In this document: positions 25,508 to 33,406 of the stretch, piece after piece
How the letters are laid out: each line of letters opens with the position of its first letter
How positions within the stretch are numbered: position 1 is the stretch's first letter
DNA from: Lachnospiraceae bacterium
GTDB taxonomy: Bacteria > Bacillota > Clostridia > Lachnospirales > Lachnospiraceae
NCBI GenBank assembly: GCA_021201095.1
Contig: JAJQFO010000223.1
Coordinates: forward strand, 1-64,000
Direction: 5' to 3'
Length of the DNA stretch: 64,000 nucleotides
The notes under the pieces: model-generated
What the model was told of the DNA's origin: nothing
The model's input: only the letters and a program-made list of their open reading frames with translations
The model's database searches: none
Position numbers and translations under genes: made by a program

Positions 25508-28500
25508 TCATCCATCCTCCCCGGCGGCAGAATACTTTCCATTGATCACCTTCAGCAGCGTATGGCCGATGTTATTGATTTCGTCAGACTTCCAGATTGT
25601 GACGACACCAAGCATCTCCCCACGTTTTCTCTGCATGGCGTTGATTCTGGCGCTGTCGTCTGTGCTGTTTTCCTGTGTGTCCGCGATCAGAACAGCGGTA
25701 GCGTTGATTCCAAACTTTTTGGCCAGGGTGGAAATTTTAAAATAAAAATCCTGCTCGAGCTCATTTCTTGCCTTGCACTCGATGAACAGACTGCGGAAGC
25801 CCTTGGTGACAATACAGTCAAACTCATTTTTGATCTCCGTTTCCTCCCAGCTGAGCTCATAGCTGCCGACCACGTCGTCAAAGCTTCCGAGCTCTCTGAT
25901 CTTATGGTAAGTATAAATCTCCAGCATTTTTCCGGCCTTCGTCAGCAGCTCCTTCACCTGCCTGGTCGAAAAGGTAAAGCTGACCTTGCCATCCGCAGCA
26001 TATCTTAAATTTATAAGGTATCCTTTCTCCTGAAACCATGCCAGCAGTTCCCTGCTCTGCGTCTCCTTTACAGAGGAGCCTTTGCTGCCGGGAACCGGCG
26101 CATAAGTGACTACCAGATTATCAAAAAGAATTTTCACCTCCCGGGTTTTCGTATTCAGAAGATCTGTCAGCGAATCCGGGAACATGAGTGCGTAAACCTG
26201 AGAAAACAACCGGTCATATTCCGCCCGGTATCCGCATCGGTCGGCAATCGTGACGCGGCAGGATTCCGCGGAATACTCACTCACGCGTGAATCCGGCTCC
26301 GCGATCCCATGCTTCTTCAGCGCCTGCAGGATTTTTTCACAGCCCGGCCTGCAGGCAAACGGGAGCAGATAAAAAAAGGTCTGCGGTACATCATCCTTCT
26401 CGTCCTTTTTGCGAAAGGCTGCCAGCGTGTCATTTTTTTTCACGTAGTCGCCTAAAGAATCGCAGAACGCTTTCCAGGTATTCCTGTTCTGACAGTATTT
26501 TTTCCACAGTTCCTTATAGTCCGCAGTAAATTCCGAAACTCTGCCCGCCGTTCCCCCAGAAAGCTTCAGAGCTGCCATATCCGCCACAGAAAGTGCAGGC
26601 GCTTTTTTCAGCCAGGCGAGCATTCCGCATCCCGAAAGGGAATGAAACTTCATCGTAGAAGAGTCAAACTGATAATTCGGGAAGTGGTCGTAAAAGCCTT
26701 TTCCTTTCAGAAAGGACGACAGGCGCGTCTCGTTTTTCTCTGCAAAAACATAAGTGCTGCCTGCTTTTTTCTCCAGATATTTCTCCAGTGCCGGACAGGC
26801 GTCCTCCGCCTGGGCAGCCACAAAGCATTTCACCCGGCGGATCCGTCCTTTTCCAAGCGACCAGAGCCTCTCCTCGATGGCAGCCTGCGCCTGCGCCTCT
26901 GTCCGCGCTTCTATCTGCGCTTCTGTCCGTGCTTCCGTCTGAGCCCCATCCTGAATACAACTTGCCCGGACAGCGCGGACCTGTGCCTTATCCTGCACAG
27001 GAGCTGCTGCGGCATGCGCCCGGTCTCCATTCTGATAAACAGGAGTTGCTGCGGCATATGCCCGGTCCTTATCTGAATGATCGGGTTTAACAGCAGTATG
27101 TGCCAGATTCTCGTCCAGAACGTGAGCCACAGCGGCAGCTGCCGTTTTTTTACAGAGCAGGAGGAATTCCACCGATGCGCGGAAATTCTTTTTCTCCATA
27201 TAGTTTACGACATACGGGAGGGAATCATACATTTTTTCAAGCTCCTGCGCATTCCGGATGCTGTAAAGATAAAGGATCCGCTTCGGATCGACAGCAGATG
27301 CTGCCGCCACATTATAAAATTCCCCGTTTTCCCCAGTATCGTAAGGGATGACCATAGTTGTATTTTCCGCGTACGTAAGGATAAATGGAATCTGCTCGAT
27401 CTGCGCCACATCGTCCTGTTTCCAGTCCCGATACTCAGCACTTTTGAGTACCGGAGTGAACAGGGCATCAAACCCCTGCACCTGACTGTTCAAGGTTCTC
27501 TTTTCTGTCACTGAAAGTATTTCTGAGCGTTTAGCCGCTTCCAGAAACGTTTTTTTCAATCCTTTATACTGGTTTACCTCACCTCTGGTTTTTTCTCCGC
27601 TCAAAATATTTTCCAGGCACATATACCATTCCCAGAAAGCTGCCGACACCCTCGAATCCTCCCCGGCCAGGCTTTTGATTTCCGTAATCGCGTGGCCGCC
27701 GAGCAGGTCGCGCTGCTTTATTTGCTGCGCACAGGTACGGTACACCCGATGCAGCTCCACAGACATACGGTCCAGCTCGTCCAGTCCGGCCAGCTCCTCC
27801 TCCGTTGCCGCATCCCATTTCGCATAGCTGCCCCCGGATGCAAATTCCACCGCAAGCTTCCGGTCCGGCCGGCTGCGGACAATGCATACATGTTTTTTGT
27901 GCCGCTCATCCTTCGTGGGGCCGGATATGCATTCCGTCAGATCGCGGAGTCTGCACCAGCCGGCGCAGAGCTTTTCTGTCACCCATCTGCGATGTTCCAT
28001 ACAGGCAAGCTGATTTTTCAGATCCCCGCTTCCTTTTCCGGAGCCGGCTTTGCCGCAGCCTTTTGCCACAAATCTGACGGCAGCCTCCTCGCATCCGAGG
28101 GTTTCCAGGTCGATATCCAGCCAGTGAAGCTTGTATTTCAGAGAAAGTACACCCGTAACGCAGGAATCATGATTATAAGGCTTTTGAAACTCCGCCTTGA
28201 CATCCTTAAAGGATACGTTCTGCTCTTTATTCCATACCAGATGGATATTCAAAGCCATGCGCTCAATCTCGGCAAATTGTCTGGATTGCTTCCAGTCCGC
28301 GTTGACATCGACCGGATAAAGACCTTTTTCACCCTCTTCAGCTAAAGCAGACTTCCGGAAGTCGCAGCCTTGTACAGTTCTGGTAATCTGCGGATCGACG
28401 GAGCTTTGCGAATCACCGAAAGCCTCCTGAGCGCCAGAACGCTCGTGACCGGCGAATGAAACCGTTTCCTCCCGGATATAGCTGACCGGACAGTCTGTCA

Positions 28501-30385
28501 TCCCCAGCGCATCCAACGCCCTGCGGCAGGCACGCGCTGCCCGGAGATTCTGTTCATCCTCGCCCAGCGCCACAAATACGTAATGCGGGCGCCGGTCTGC
28601 ATAATGTGCGCGGATGATTTCCTGCACGATGACGGCATTCTCATTTTGATCGTCCGGGCTTAAGCGCCTTGTCTCAAAAATAATTTTTCCATACATATCC
28701 TGTGCAGATGACGTTTTTATTGCCTGGACATGAGAGCTTTCCGGTGCCGGAGAAGCAGAGGCATCATACCCGCAGCCAGCCTGCTCCATTTCAAAAAAAT
28801 CCGCCAGCTCCGGGCGTTCCCGCAGATAAAGCTCCCCGTCAGTAAGTCCCCGGGTGCGGTACTTCCCCTGCGAACCATCCTTCCGGTCAGCATTTCCCCG
28901 GTCAAAATCTCTCCGGCCAGAATCCCCCCAGCCGGGAGTCCTCCAATCAAAATCCTCCCGGCCAAAACTTCTCCGCTCAGAGTCCCTTCGGCCAGAATTT
29001 CTCCGCACAGAATCCCTTCGGCCAGAATTTCTCTGCCCAGAATCCTCCCAGCCAAAATTTCCCCGATCAGAATCCCTCCGGCCGCAGTCGTCCGATACAG
29101 CCGTGACCAGCAGCGGCTTTCCCAGAAGCTGGCCGGCGCTCAGGCAGGCATCCATAAATTTCTGCCCATAGCTGCCAAAACCGATGGTCAGGACATTCAG
29201 AGAGGGATCCTCCTTCTTCAGGCTCTGATACAGCGGTGTCTCATAGAGGTGATACTGAATCGCCAGCTGCGAATTCTTATCCTGATTTTTATCCAGAGAT
29301 TTTTCCAGATCAGCCAGCACCCACCGCGCTCCCGGCACATGCTTTTTTGCCAGCTCAGACGGCAGCGCATAATAGATGGCCATATCCAGATCCTCGATCA
29401 GCTCCTCGCAGTCGACATACCGCCAGGCCCTCTCGCAGAGGCATTTCTGCAGAATCCTCGTCAGGATGTCCCGCAGCCTGGGATGCGCGTTTGCCTCCGA
29501 AGCACGTATCAGCTCAGACCTTCCGACCAGCTCGCCGAGCCGATTGTAATAGTCCTGCTGAAAGAGAAAGCCGCCTTTCCTGGTCTCATCACAGATCACA
29601 ATTGCGTAAAATAAGGTTGCACCAATGGCATACAGATCTGTCTGGTTGGTGGGAATTGCGGTCCCTGTCTCCGGCTCCATATAGCCATCCTTCCCCACAG
29701 GGCCCTTGTCCAGCTTTCCAAACACCGAGCAGATCGAATTGATGTCAAACATCTGCAGAGTCTGCGTCAGCGTTTCGTCCCCAAGCTTCTCAAACCCAAA
29801 ATTGGACGGATTGATGTCTCTGTGCAGCAGATTGGCACAGTGCAGAGCACAGACGCGTTTTGCAAGAGAATCTATGGCATACAGCACCTGAACCAGCTTG
29901 TGTTCCGGGTTTTTCCAGGGATTTGCATGAATCTCCTCACAGATTTTATCGAAGGTCTCTACTTTGGGACGCGGTGTCCACATATAGACCGTCCCGTTTC
30001 GGACGCCTTCCCTGTCACAGCCATAGTAAATCTCAAAATCCGGGATAAACGTAGAAAGATCCTGATCCGGGCTGTTTCTCTTGATATCCAGAAGGATCTG
30101 ACAGGGCTCCAGATATTCCTGCATCTCCTTCTCAAACCAGTCCTGTGCATTGTGAAATTCCTCCCCCCGGACCAGCTGCCCATCCTCATCCCGCTCCAAT
30201 ACGACCGCATTCCACGGATAAAATTCTTTCAGGACCCCCAGTGAGCTGCCCTTGTAGGAGGCCTCATAGCAGATGGAAGAGGCGCCTTCGTTCAGTTTCC
30301 GCCTGATTTCAAAGGTCCTTATAAATGTACCATTATCGCTTGTGCCGGAAAGCCGGACGAAATCCTTTAAATACTGGCGTGCCAT
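25508..30385 (-). CDS. Giant fusion: Ser/Thr kinase, Rossmann (TrkA-N-like), RyR-like domain and PD-(D/E)XK nuclease-like C-terminus
   Basis: The start is set at 30385 (MARQYLKDF) behind GGAAGGAGG, giving 1625 aa. (1) Kinase at about 20-350: glycine loop NEGASSICYE, VLKEF lysine, LHRDINPSNF catalytic loop, and DIN in place of DFG. (2) Rossmann segment LNVLTIGFGSYGQKF at about 395-435, with a PHYVFVALGEDEQNLRAA continuation after a repeat insertion. (3) RyR-like segment MEHRRWVTEKLCAGW at about 790-880. (4) A long middle region with two Ala/Thr/Glu repeat stretches. (5) C-terminal about 230 aa with NEFDCIVTKGFRSLFIECKAR, a PD-(D/E)XK core resembling DUF1887/Card1 nucleases. It overlaps the PP2C gene, so the two are translationally coupled. 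Domain calls 1-3 are firm to moderate; 5 is an inference from motif order. Confidence 0.75.
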   Translation of the reverse strand: MARQYLKDFVRLSGTSDNGTFIRTFEIRRKLNEGASSICYEASYKGSSLGVLKEFYPWNAVVLERDEDGQLVRGEEFHNAQDWFEKEMQEYLEPCQILLDIKRNSPDQDLSTFIPDFEIYYGCDREGVRNGTVYMWTPRPKVETFDKICEEIHANPWKNPEHKLVQVLYAIDSLAKRVCALHCANLLHRDINPSNFGFEKLGDETLTQTLQMFDINSICSVFGKLDKGPVGKDGYMEPETGTAIPTNQTDLYAIGATLFYAIVICDETRKGGFLFQQDYYNRLGELVGRSELIRASEANAHPRLRDILTRILQKCLCERAWRYVDCEELIEDLDMAIYYALPSELAKKHVPGARWVLADLEKSLDKNQDKNSQLAIQYHLYETPLYQSLKKEDPSLNVLTIGFGSYGQKFMDACLSAGQLLGKPLLVTAVSDDCGRRDSDRGNFGWEDSGQRNSGRRDSVRRNSGRRDSERRSFGREDFDWRTPGWGDSGRRDFDRGNADRKDGSQGKYRTRGLTDGELYLRERPELADFFEMEQAGCGYDASASPAPESSHVQAIKTSSAQDMYGKIIFETRRLSPDDQNENAVIVQEIIRAHYADRRPHYVFVALGEDEQNLRAARACRRALDALGMTDCPVSYIREETVSFAGHERSGAQEAFGDSQSSVDPQITRTVQGCDFRKSALAEEGEKGLYPVDVNADWKQSRQFAEIERMALNIHLVWNKEQNVSFKDVKAEFQKPYNHDSCVTGVLSLKYKLHWLDIDLETLGCEEAAVRFVAKGCGKAGSGKGSGDLKNQLACMEHRRWVTEKLCAGWCRLRDLTECISGPTKDERHKKHVCIVRSRPDRKLAVEFASGGSYAKWDAATEEELAGLDELDRMSVELHRVYRTCAQQIKQRDLLGGHAITEIKSLAGEDSRVSAAFWEWYMCLENILSGEKTRGEVNQYKGLKKTFLEAAKRSEILSVTEKRTLNSQVQGFDALFTPVLKSAEYRDWKQDDVAQIEQIPFILTYAENTTMVIPYDTGENGEFYNVAAASAVDPKRILYLYSIRNAQELEKMYDSLPYVVNYMEKKNFRASVEFLLLCKKTAAAAVAHVLDENLAHTAVKPDHSDKDRAYAAATPVYQNGDRAHAAAAPVQDKAQVRAVRASCIQDGAQTEARTEAQIEARTEAQAQAAIEERLWSLGKGRIRRVKCFVAAQAEDACPALEKYLEKKAGSTYVFAEKNETRLSSFLKGKGFYDHFPNYQFDSSTMKFHSLSGCGMLAWLKKAPALSVADMAALKLSGGTAGRVSEFTADYKELWKKYCQNRNTWKAFCDSLGDYVKKNDTLAAFRKKDEKDDVPQTFFYLLPFACRPGCEKILQALKKHGIAEPDSRVSEYSAESCRVTIADRCGYRAEYDRLFSQVYALMFPDSLTDLLNTKTREVKILFDNLVVTYAPVPGSKGSSVKETQSRELLAWFQEKGYLINLRYAADGKVSFTFSTRQVKELLTKAGKMLEIYTYHKIRELGSFDDVVGSYELSWEETEIKNEFDCIVTKGFRSLFIECKARNELEQDFYFKISTLAKKFGINATAVLIADTQENSTDDSARINAMQRKRGEMLGVVTIWKSDEINNIGHTLLKVINGKYSAAGEDG
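28858..29086. repeat. 15-bp-type repeat inside the kinase fusion gene
   Basis: This stretch encodes about 75 residues of degenerate Arg-Arg-Asp-Ser/Gly units (RRDSGRRNSGRRD type). It splits the Rossmann segment between TAVSDD and LTDGELYLRERPEL. The unit is about 15 bases and in frame. Confidence 0.8.
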
Positions 30386-31257
30386 ACTTCCGGCCTCCTT
30401 CCGTTTCCTGTATCTGTCATGAAGCATCCGTCTGATATTCTGTCCGGTGTTTTTCCTGGGTTTTTTTTCTGGTTCGTGCTTTGAACTGCACGAATTTTCT
30501 GGTACTTATCTATTCTTCGAAATGGTTCTGTACTCTGGCGCTCATCTGTTTTCCGAAATGGTTCTGTACTCTGGCGCACATCCATCGAGATGAAGCTGGA
30601 ATCATCAAAACAATCCTGGTCCGACAGAAAAGCCTGCAGCTCCTCATACCTTCCATTTTGCAGCATAGCAGAAACCTCCGGCTTCAGCCGGTTTTCATCC
30701 ACCATCTGCCTCCATGCGCCGTCTGAGCAGATGATCACAGAATCGAGCCCGTCAACATCGATCACCCTCGTGTCCACCTCCCGGTCGGCCCCGCGGGTCG
30801 TCGTCACGGGGCATCCGGCAAAATTCTCCGCAGGCATCGCCAGAAACCGGCAGTACCCGCCGCCCGCCGCCAGAATCACACTGTCTCCCAGGTTGAAATA
30901 AAGCAGCCTCCGGTTTTCCTTATCAAAAAGCACACTCGCGACCGTGCTGGAATACTCCTCCAGCTGTGACGAATCCTTTTCCTTCTGCCTTTCCAGCTCA
31001 CAGAGAATGTGCGAAAGTGTAATATCGATCGTATCCTTTTTATCAAAATCCAGAAAATAATCTCCTCTTTTCAGCAGAAGGCAGGTAATCGCGTCGCCTG
31101 CGATCTGGGCGCCCATCTTCGCCTTCCGGCAGGTGGAAACCCCATCCGCCAGCGAAATTACCGTGTATTTCTGATTTTCTCCGGAGCATACCACATCCTG
31201 ATTTTCCCCATTTGTGGAGGCATGATAATCCCCCATCCGACTCCATTTTGCAATCAT
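30367..31257 (-). CDS. PP2C-family protein phosphatase
   Basis: The 296-aa protein has the PP2C metal and catalytic blocks: GENQDVV, VISLADGVSTC, FNLGDSVILAAGGG, IICSDGAWRQM and the final DDSSFISMD. After the catalytic core is a tail of about 50 residues with QSTEPFR repeats. It should remove phosphates placed by the adjacent kinase, whose start codon lies within its last 19 bases. Cytoplasmic. The pairing of kinase and PP2C is typical of reversible switches. Confidence 0.9.
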   Translation of the reverse strand: MIAKWSRMGDYHASTNGENQDVVCSGENQKYTVISLADGVSTCRKAKMGAQIAGDAITCLLLKRGDYFLDFDKKDTIDITLSHILCELERQKEKDSSQLEEYSSTVASVLFDKENRRLLYFNLGDSVILAAGGGYCRFLAMPAENFAGCPVTTTRGADREVDTRVIDVDGLDSVIICSDGAWRQMVDENRLKPEVSAMLQNGRYEELQAFLSDQDCFDDSSFISMDVRQSTEPFRKTDERQSTEPFRRIDKYQKIRAVQSTNQKKNPGKTPDRISDGCFMTDTGNGRRPEVWHASI

Positions 31258-31350
31258 CTCATTCTATCCCCCAACCTGCTGTGCCGGAAATAATCCCCTT
31301 CATCAGGCAGCTCTGTCACATGATGCCGCAGATTACACCTGCTTTATAGC

Positions 31351-33237
31351 TTAAAGATTAATATACGCGAAGGACGAAAGCACCACCAGTACGTCAAACA
31401 GATTCTTTCCGCTTAAAGGCAGGTAGTAAGCATCCTCCAGCTTTTCATCAATTCCTGATTTAAAGTCGGCATACAATTCCCTGAAATTGTTCCACCTGCC
31501 CGGCGTATCATCCTCATGCTTTGCGTTATAGAGGTAATAATAAGCAGTGAGAATGGCCGTCCTGGTCACCGTCTCCGGCGACGGTTCCGGCAAAACCTTC
31601 ACAAAATTACTGGTTGCACGCAGCAGCTCCAGAAATTCATCAAATTTCTCCTCATTTACCTTCGGAAAGCGGTCGCGGTAGGTCTCCAGCCCCTTATCCG
31701 CTCCCTCTTTGCCATACGCTTCCAGGTCCGTATACCACAGTCCATAATTCTGTTTCAGCCTGAAATCCGGAGATTTTTCTGACGGCTCCGTCTCTGCCCT
31801 GACAGCCTGCAGCTCCTTTAAAATATCAGCGTACACCTTTGCTGCAGAAGCCTGCTCCGTCTCCATCTGCATGGACCCGCATGACCGGGCACGTGTATTG
31901 CAGTCATAGTTCTCACAGATAAACTTCTCGAATTCTTCCTCGTCCATCGCGAAAATATCCCGGCCGCAAAACCTGTCTTTTCGGCCTTTGGGAATTCTTC
32001 CCGCCATTTCCCGGTAAAACTTCGTCCGCCCTGTCTTTCTTTCCAAACCTCTCCTGCCGCTCTCACGTTGTTTTTCCGTCACACGCCTGATCATTTCCGC
32101 AGACAGGCGCATTTTTTCCGGCCCTGTGTGTTTGCTCGCTATAAAATAGAGATAAATCACCTCAGCAAAATTCTTATAATTAATCCCCTGACCGGACGGA
32201 TTGATTTCAAATTCACTTAAATTATTCCGGTAGGCAGCTGTGATAAAGCGCATCAGGTTGTTCGAATAGTAATCCTCAAACAGATTCTTTTCGACATCCT
32301 TTTTGTCAGCCCGGTAGTCCTCGCGTTTCTCGTTCCCGGAATAATACGTCATCCCATATACCATGGCAAACTGATACAGGGTTTTCCGGGTCGCTCCCTC
32401 CGTGCGGAATTTCCCATAAGCCAGATCGTCCGCGATTTTCAGAATACCGTATGGTCCGTTCGGTCTGCGTTCTTCTCTGCTTGCGCCCGGCAGACAGTAA
32501 AATACGCCGTCGTCAACCAGGGCAAGAATCTCCTCGAGGGTCGGCGCCCCTGTGGGCCTTTTTCTTCGGGCTCTCCTCCTTTGGGCACCATTCTTTTGGG
32601 AGACCTTCTTTTGAGAACCCAACTCCGATGCTATCTCCTCACTGGTCATGCCGTCCTTCCGTATTTCATCCTCCTGCGCCTTCTGCTCCTGTGCCTCCTG
32701 CTCCATTGCTTTCTGCCACAGCGCGTCGCGCTTGTTCTTCACATAATCAACGATTGTCTTTTTGCCGCCGATCCCGGCAGTCCTTAAATTAGAAATATCC
32801 CCATACTTCAGAAACTGCTTGAGAATCCTCAGCCGCAGCGTATCGTTCTGCCAGCCATCCTCGGGCGAGCTGAGACTGTTCACCAGTCTCTCCATATACT
32901 CCCGGGGCGCAGGATACTTCTCATAGCGGGCAAAGAGAGTCCCGATCATCCGGTCCTCCAGCTCCTCGCAGGTGGGAATGTCGGCGTTTTTGATCAGCTC
33001 TTCATAATATTCATTTTCCCTGTGTTTTTCATAGGGAATCCCACACTGTTCAAACAGGTCAAACAAAGCTCTCAGTCTGCTGGGGCGCTCCGATCTCGTC
33101 CCCGCCCGTTTCACCTCGTTCATTTTGCACTCAAATATGTCCCTGCCGCAAACCGGCAAGTCCGCGAACTCATCCATCATCTCATCCAGTGAAGTATCGA
33201 GGCGACAGGTAATGTCCTCTTCCCTTACAACATCCAT
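31351..33237 (-). CDS. Unknown 628-aa protein, first gene of the kinase-phosphatase operon
   Basis: I do not recognise the family. The start at 33237 (MDVVREEDITCRLD) is chosen because GGAGGG is 8 bases upstream; the track start at 33273 is too close to its own Shine-Dalgarno-like sequence. The protein is soluble, charged and largely helical. A low-complexity Gln/Glu then Lys/Arg-rich linker (EAQEQKAQEDEIRK, RRRARRKRP) lies around residues 200-240. It has a Cys-containing segment CGRDIFAMDEEEFEKFICENYDC, and the phrase CGRDIF also occurs near its N-terminus, so an internal duplication is possible. It sits 94 bases before the PP2C gene on the same strand. It may be the substrate or effector of the kinase (inference). 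Confidence 0.65.
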   Translation of the reverse strand: MDVVREEDITCRLDTSLDEMMDEFADLPVCGRDIFECKMNEVKRAGTRSERPSRLRALFDLFEQCGIPYEKHRENEYYEELIKNADIPTCEELEDRMIGTLFARYEKYPAPREYMERLVNSLSSPEDGWQNDTLRLRILKQFLKYGDISNLRTAGIGGKKTIVDYVKNKRDALWQKAMEQEAQEQKAQEDEIRKDGMTSEEIASELGSQKKVSQKNGAQRRRARRKRPTGAPTLEEILALVDDGVFYCLPGASREERRPNGPYGILKIADDLAYGKFRTEGATRKTLYQFAMVYGMTYYSGNEKREDYRADKKDVEKNLFEDYYSNNLMRFITAAYRNNLSEFEINPSGQGINYKNFAEVIYLYFIASKHTGPEKMRLSAEMIRRVTEKQRESGRRGLERKTGRTKFYREMAGRIPKGRKDRFCGRDIFAMDEEEFEKFICENYDCNTRARSCGSMQMETEQASAAKVYADILKELQAVRAETEPSEKSPDFRLKQNYGLWYTDLEAYGKEGADKGLETYRDRFPKVNEEKFDEFLELLRATSNFVKVLPEPSPETVTRTAILTAYYYLYNAKHEDDTPGRWNNFRELYADFKSGIDEKLEDAYYLPLSGKNLFDVLVVLSSFAYINL

Positions 33238-33406
33238 TTTGATAACCCTCCATCCCTTTTCTTCTGTATGCATCCCTCCTTCGTCTCTTGTCTGTCAACG
33301 AAATGATCATAAACCATTTCCCGGATTCCAGACGAAGGGGGGGTGCATTTCGCGCCCCTGCGCATCATAAGAAGCTATGCTGATATAACAGCAATCAGCA
33401 GACAGA

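Noticed and set aside
25284-25511. 75-aa ORF between the kinase and RyR genes
   Set aside because: It reads through a copy of the dispersed intergenic repeat and lacks a usable ribosome site outside the kinase end.
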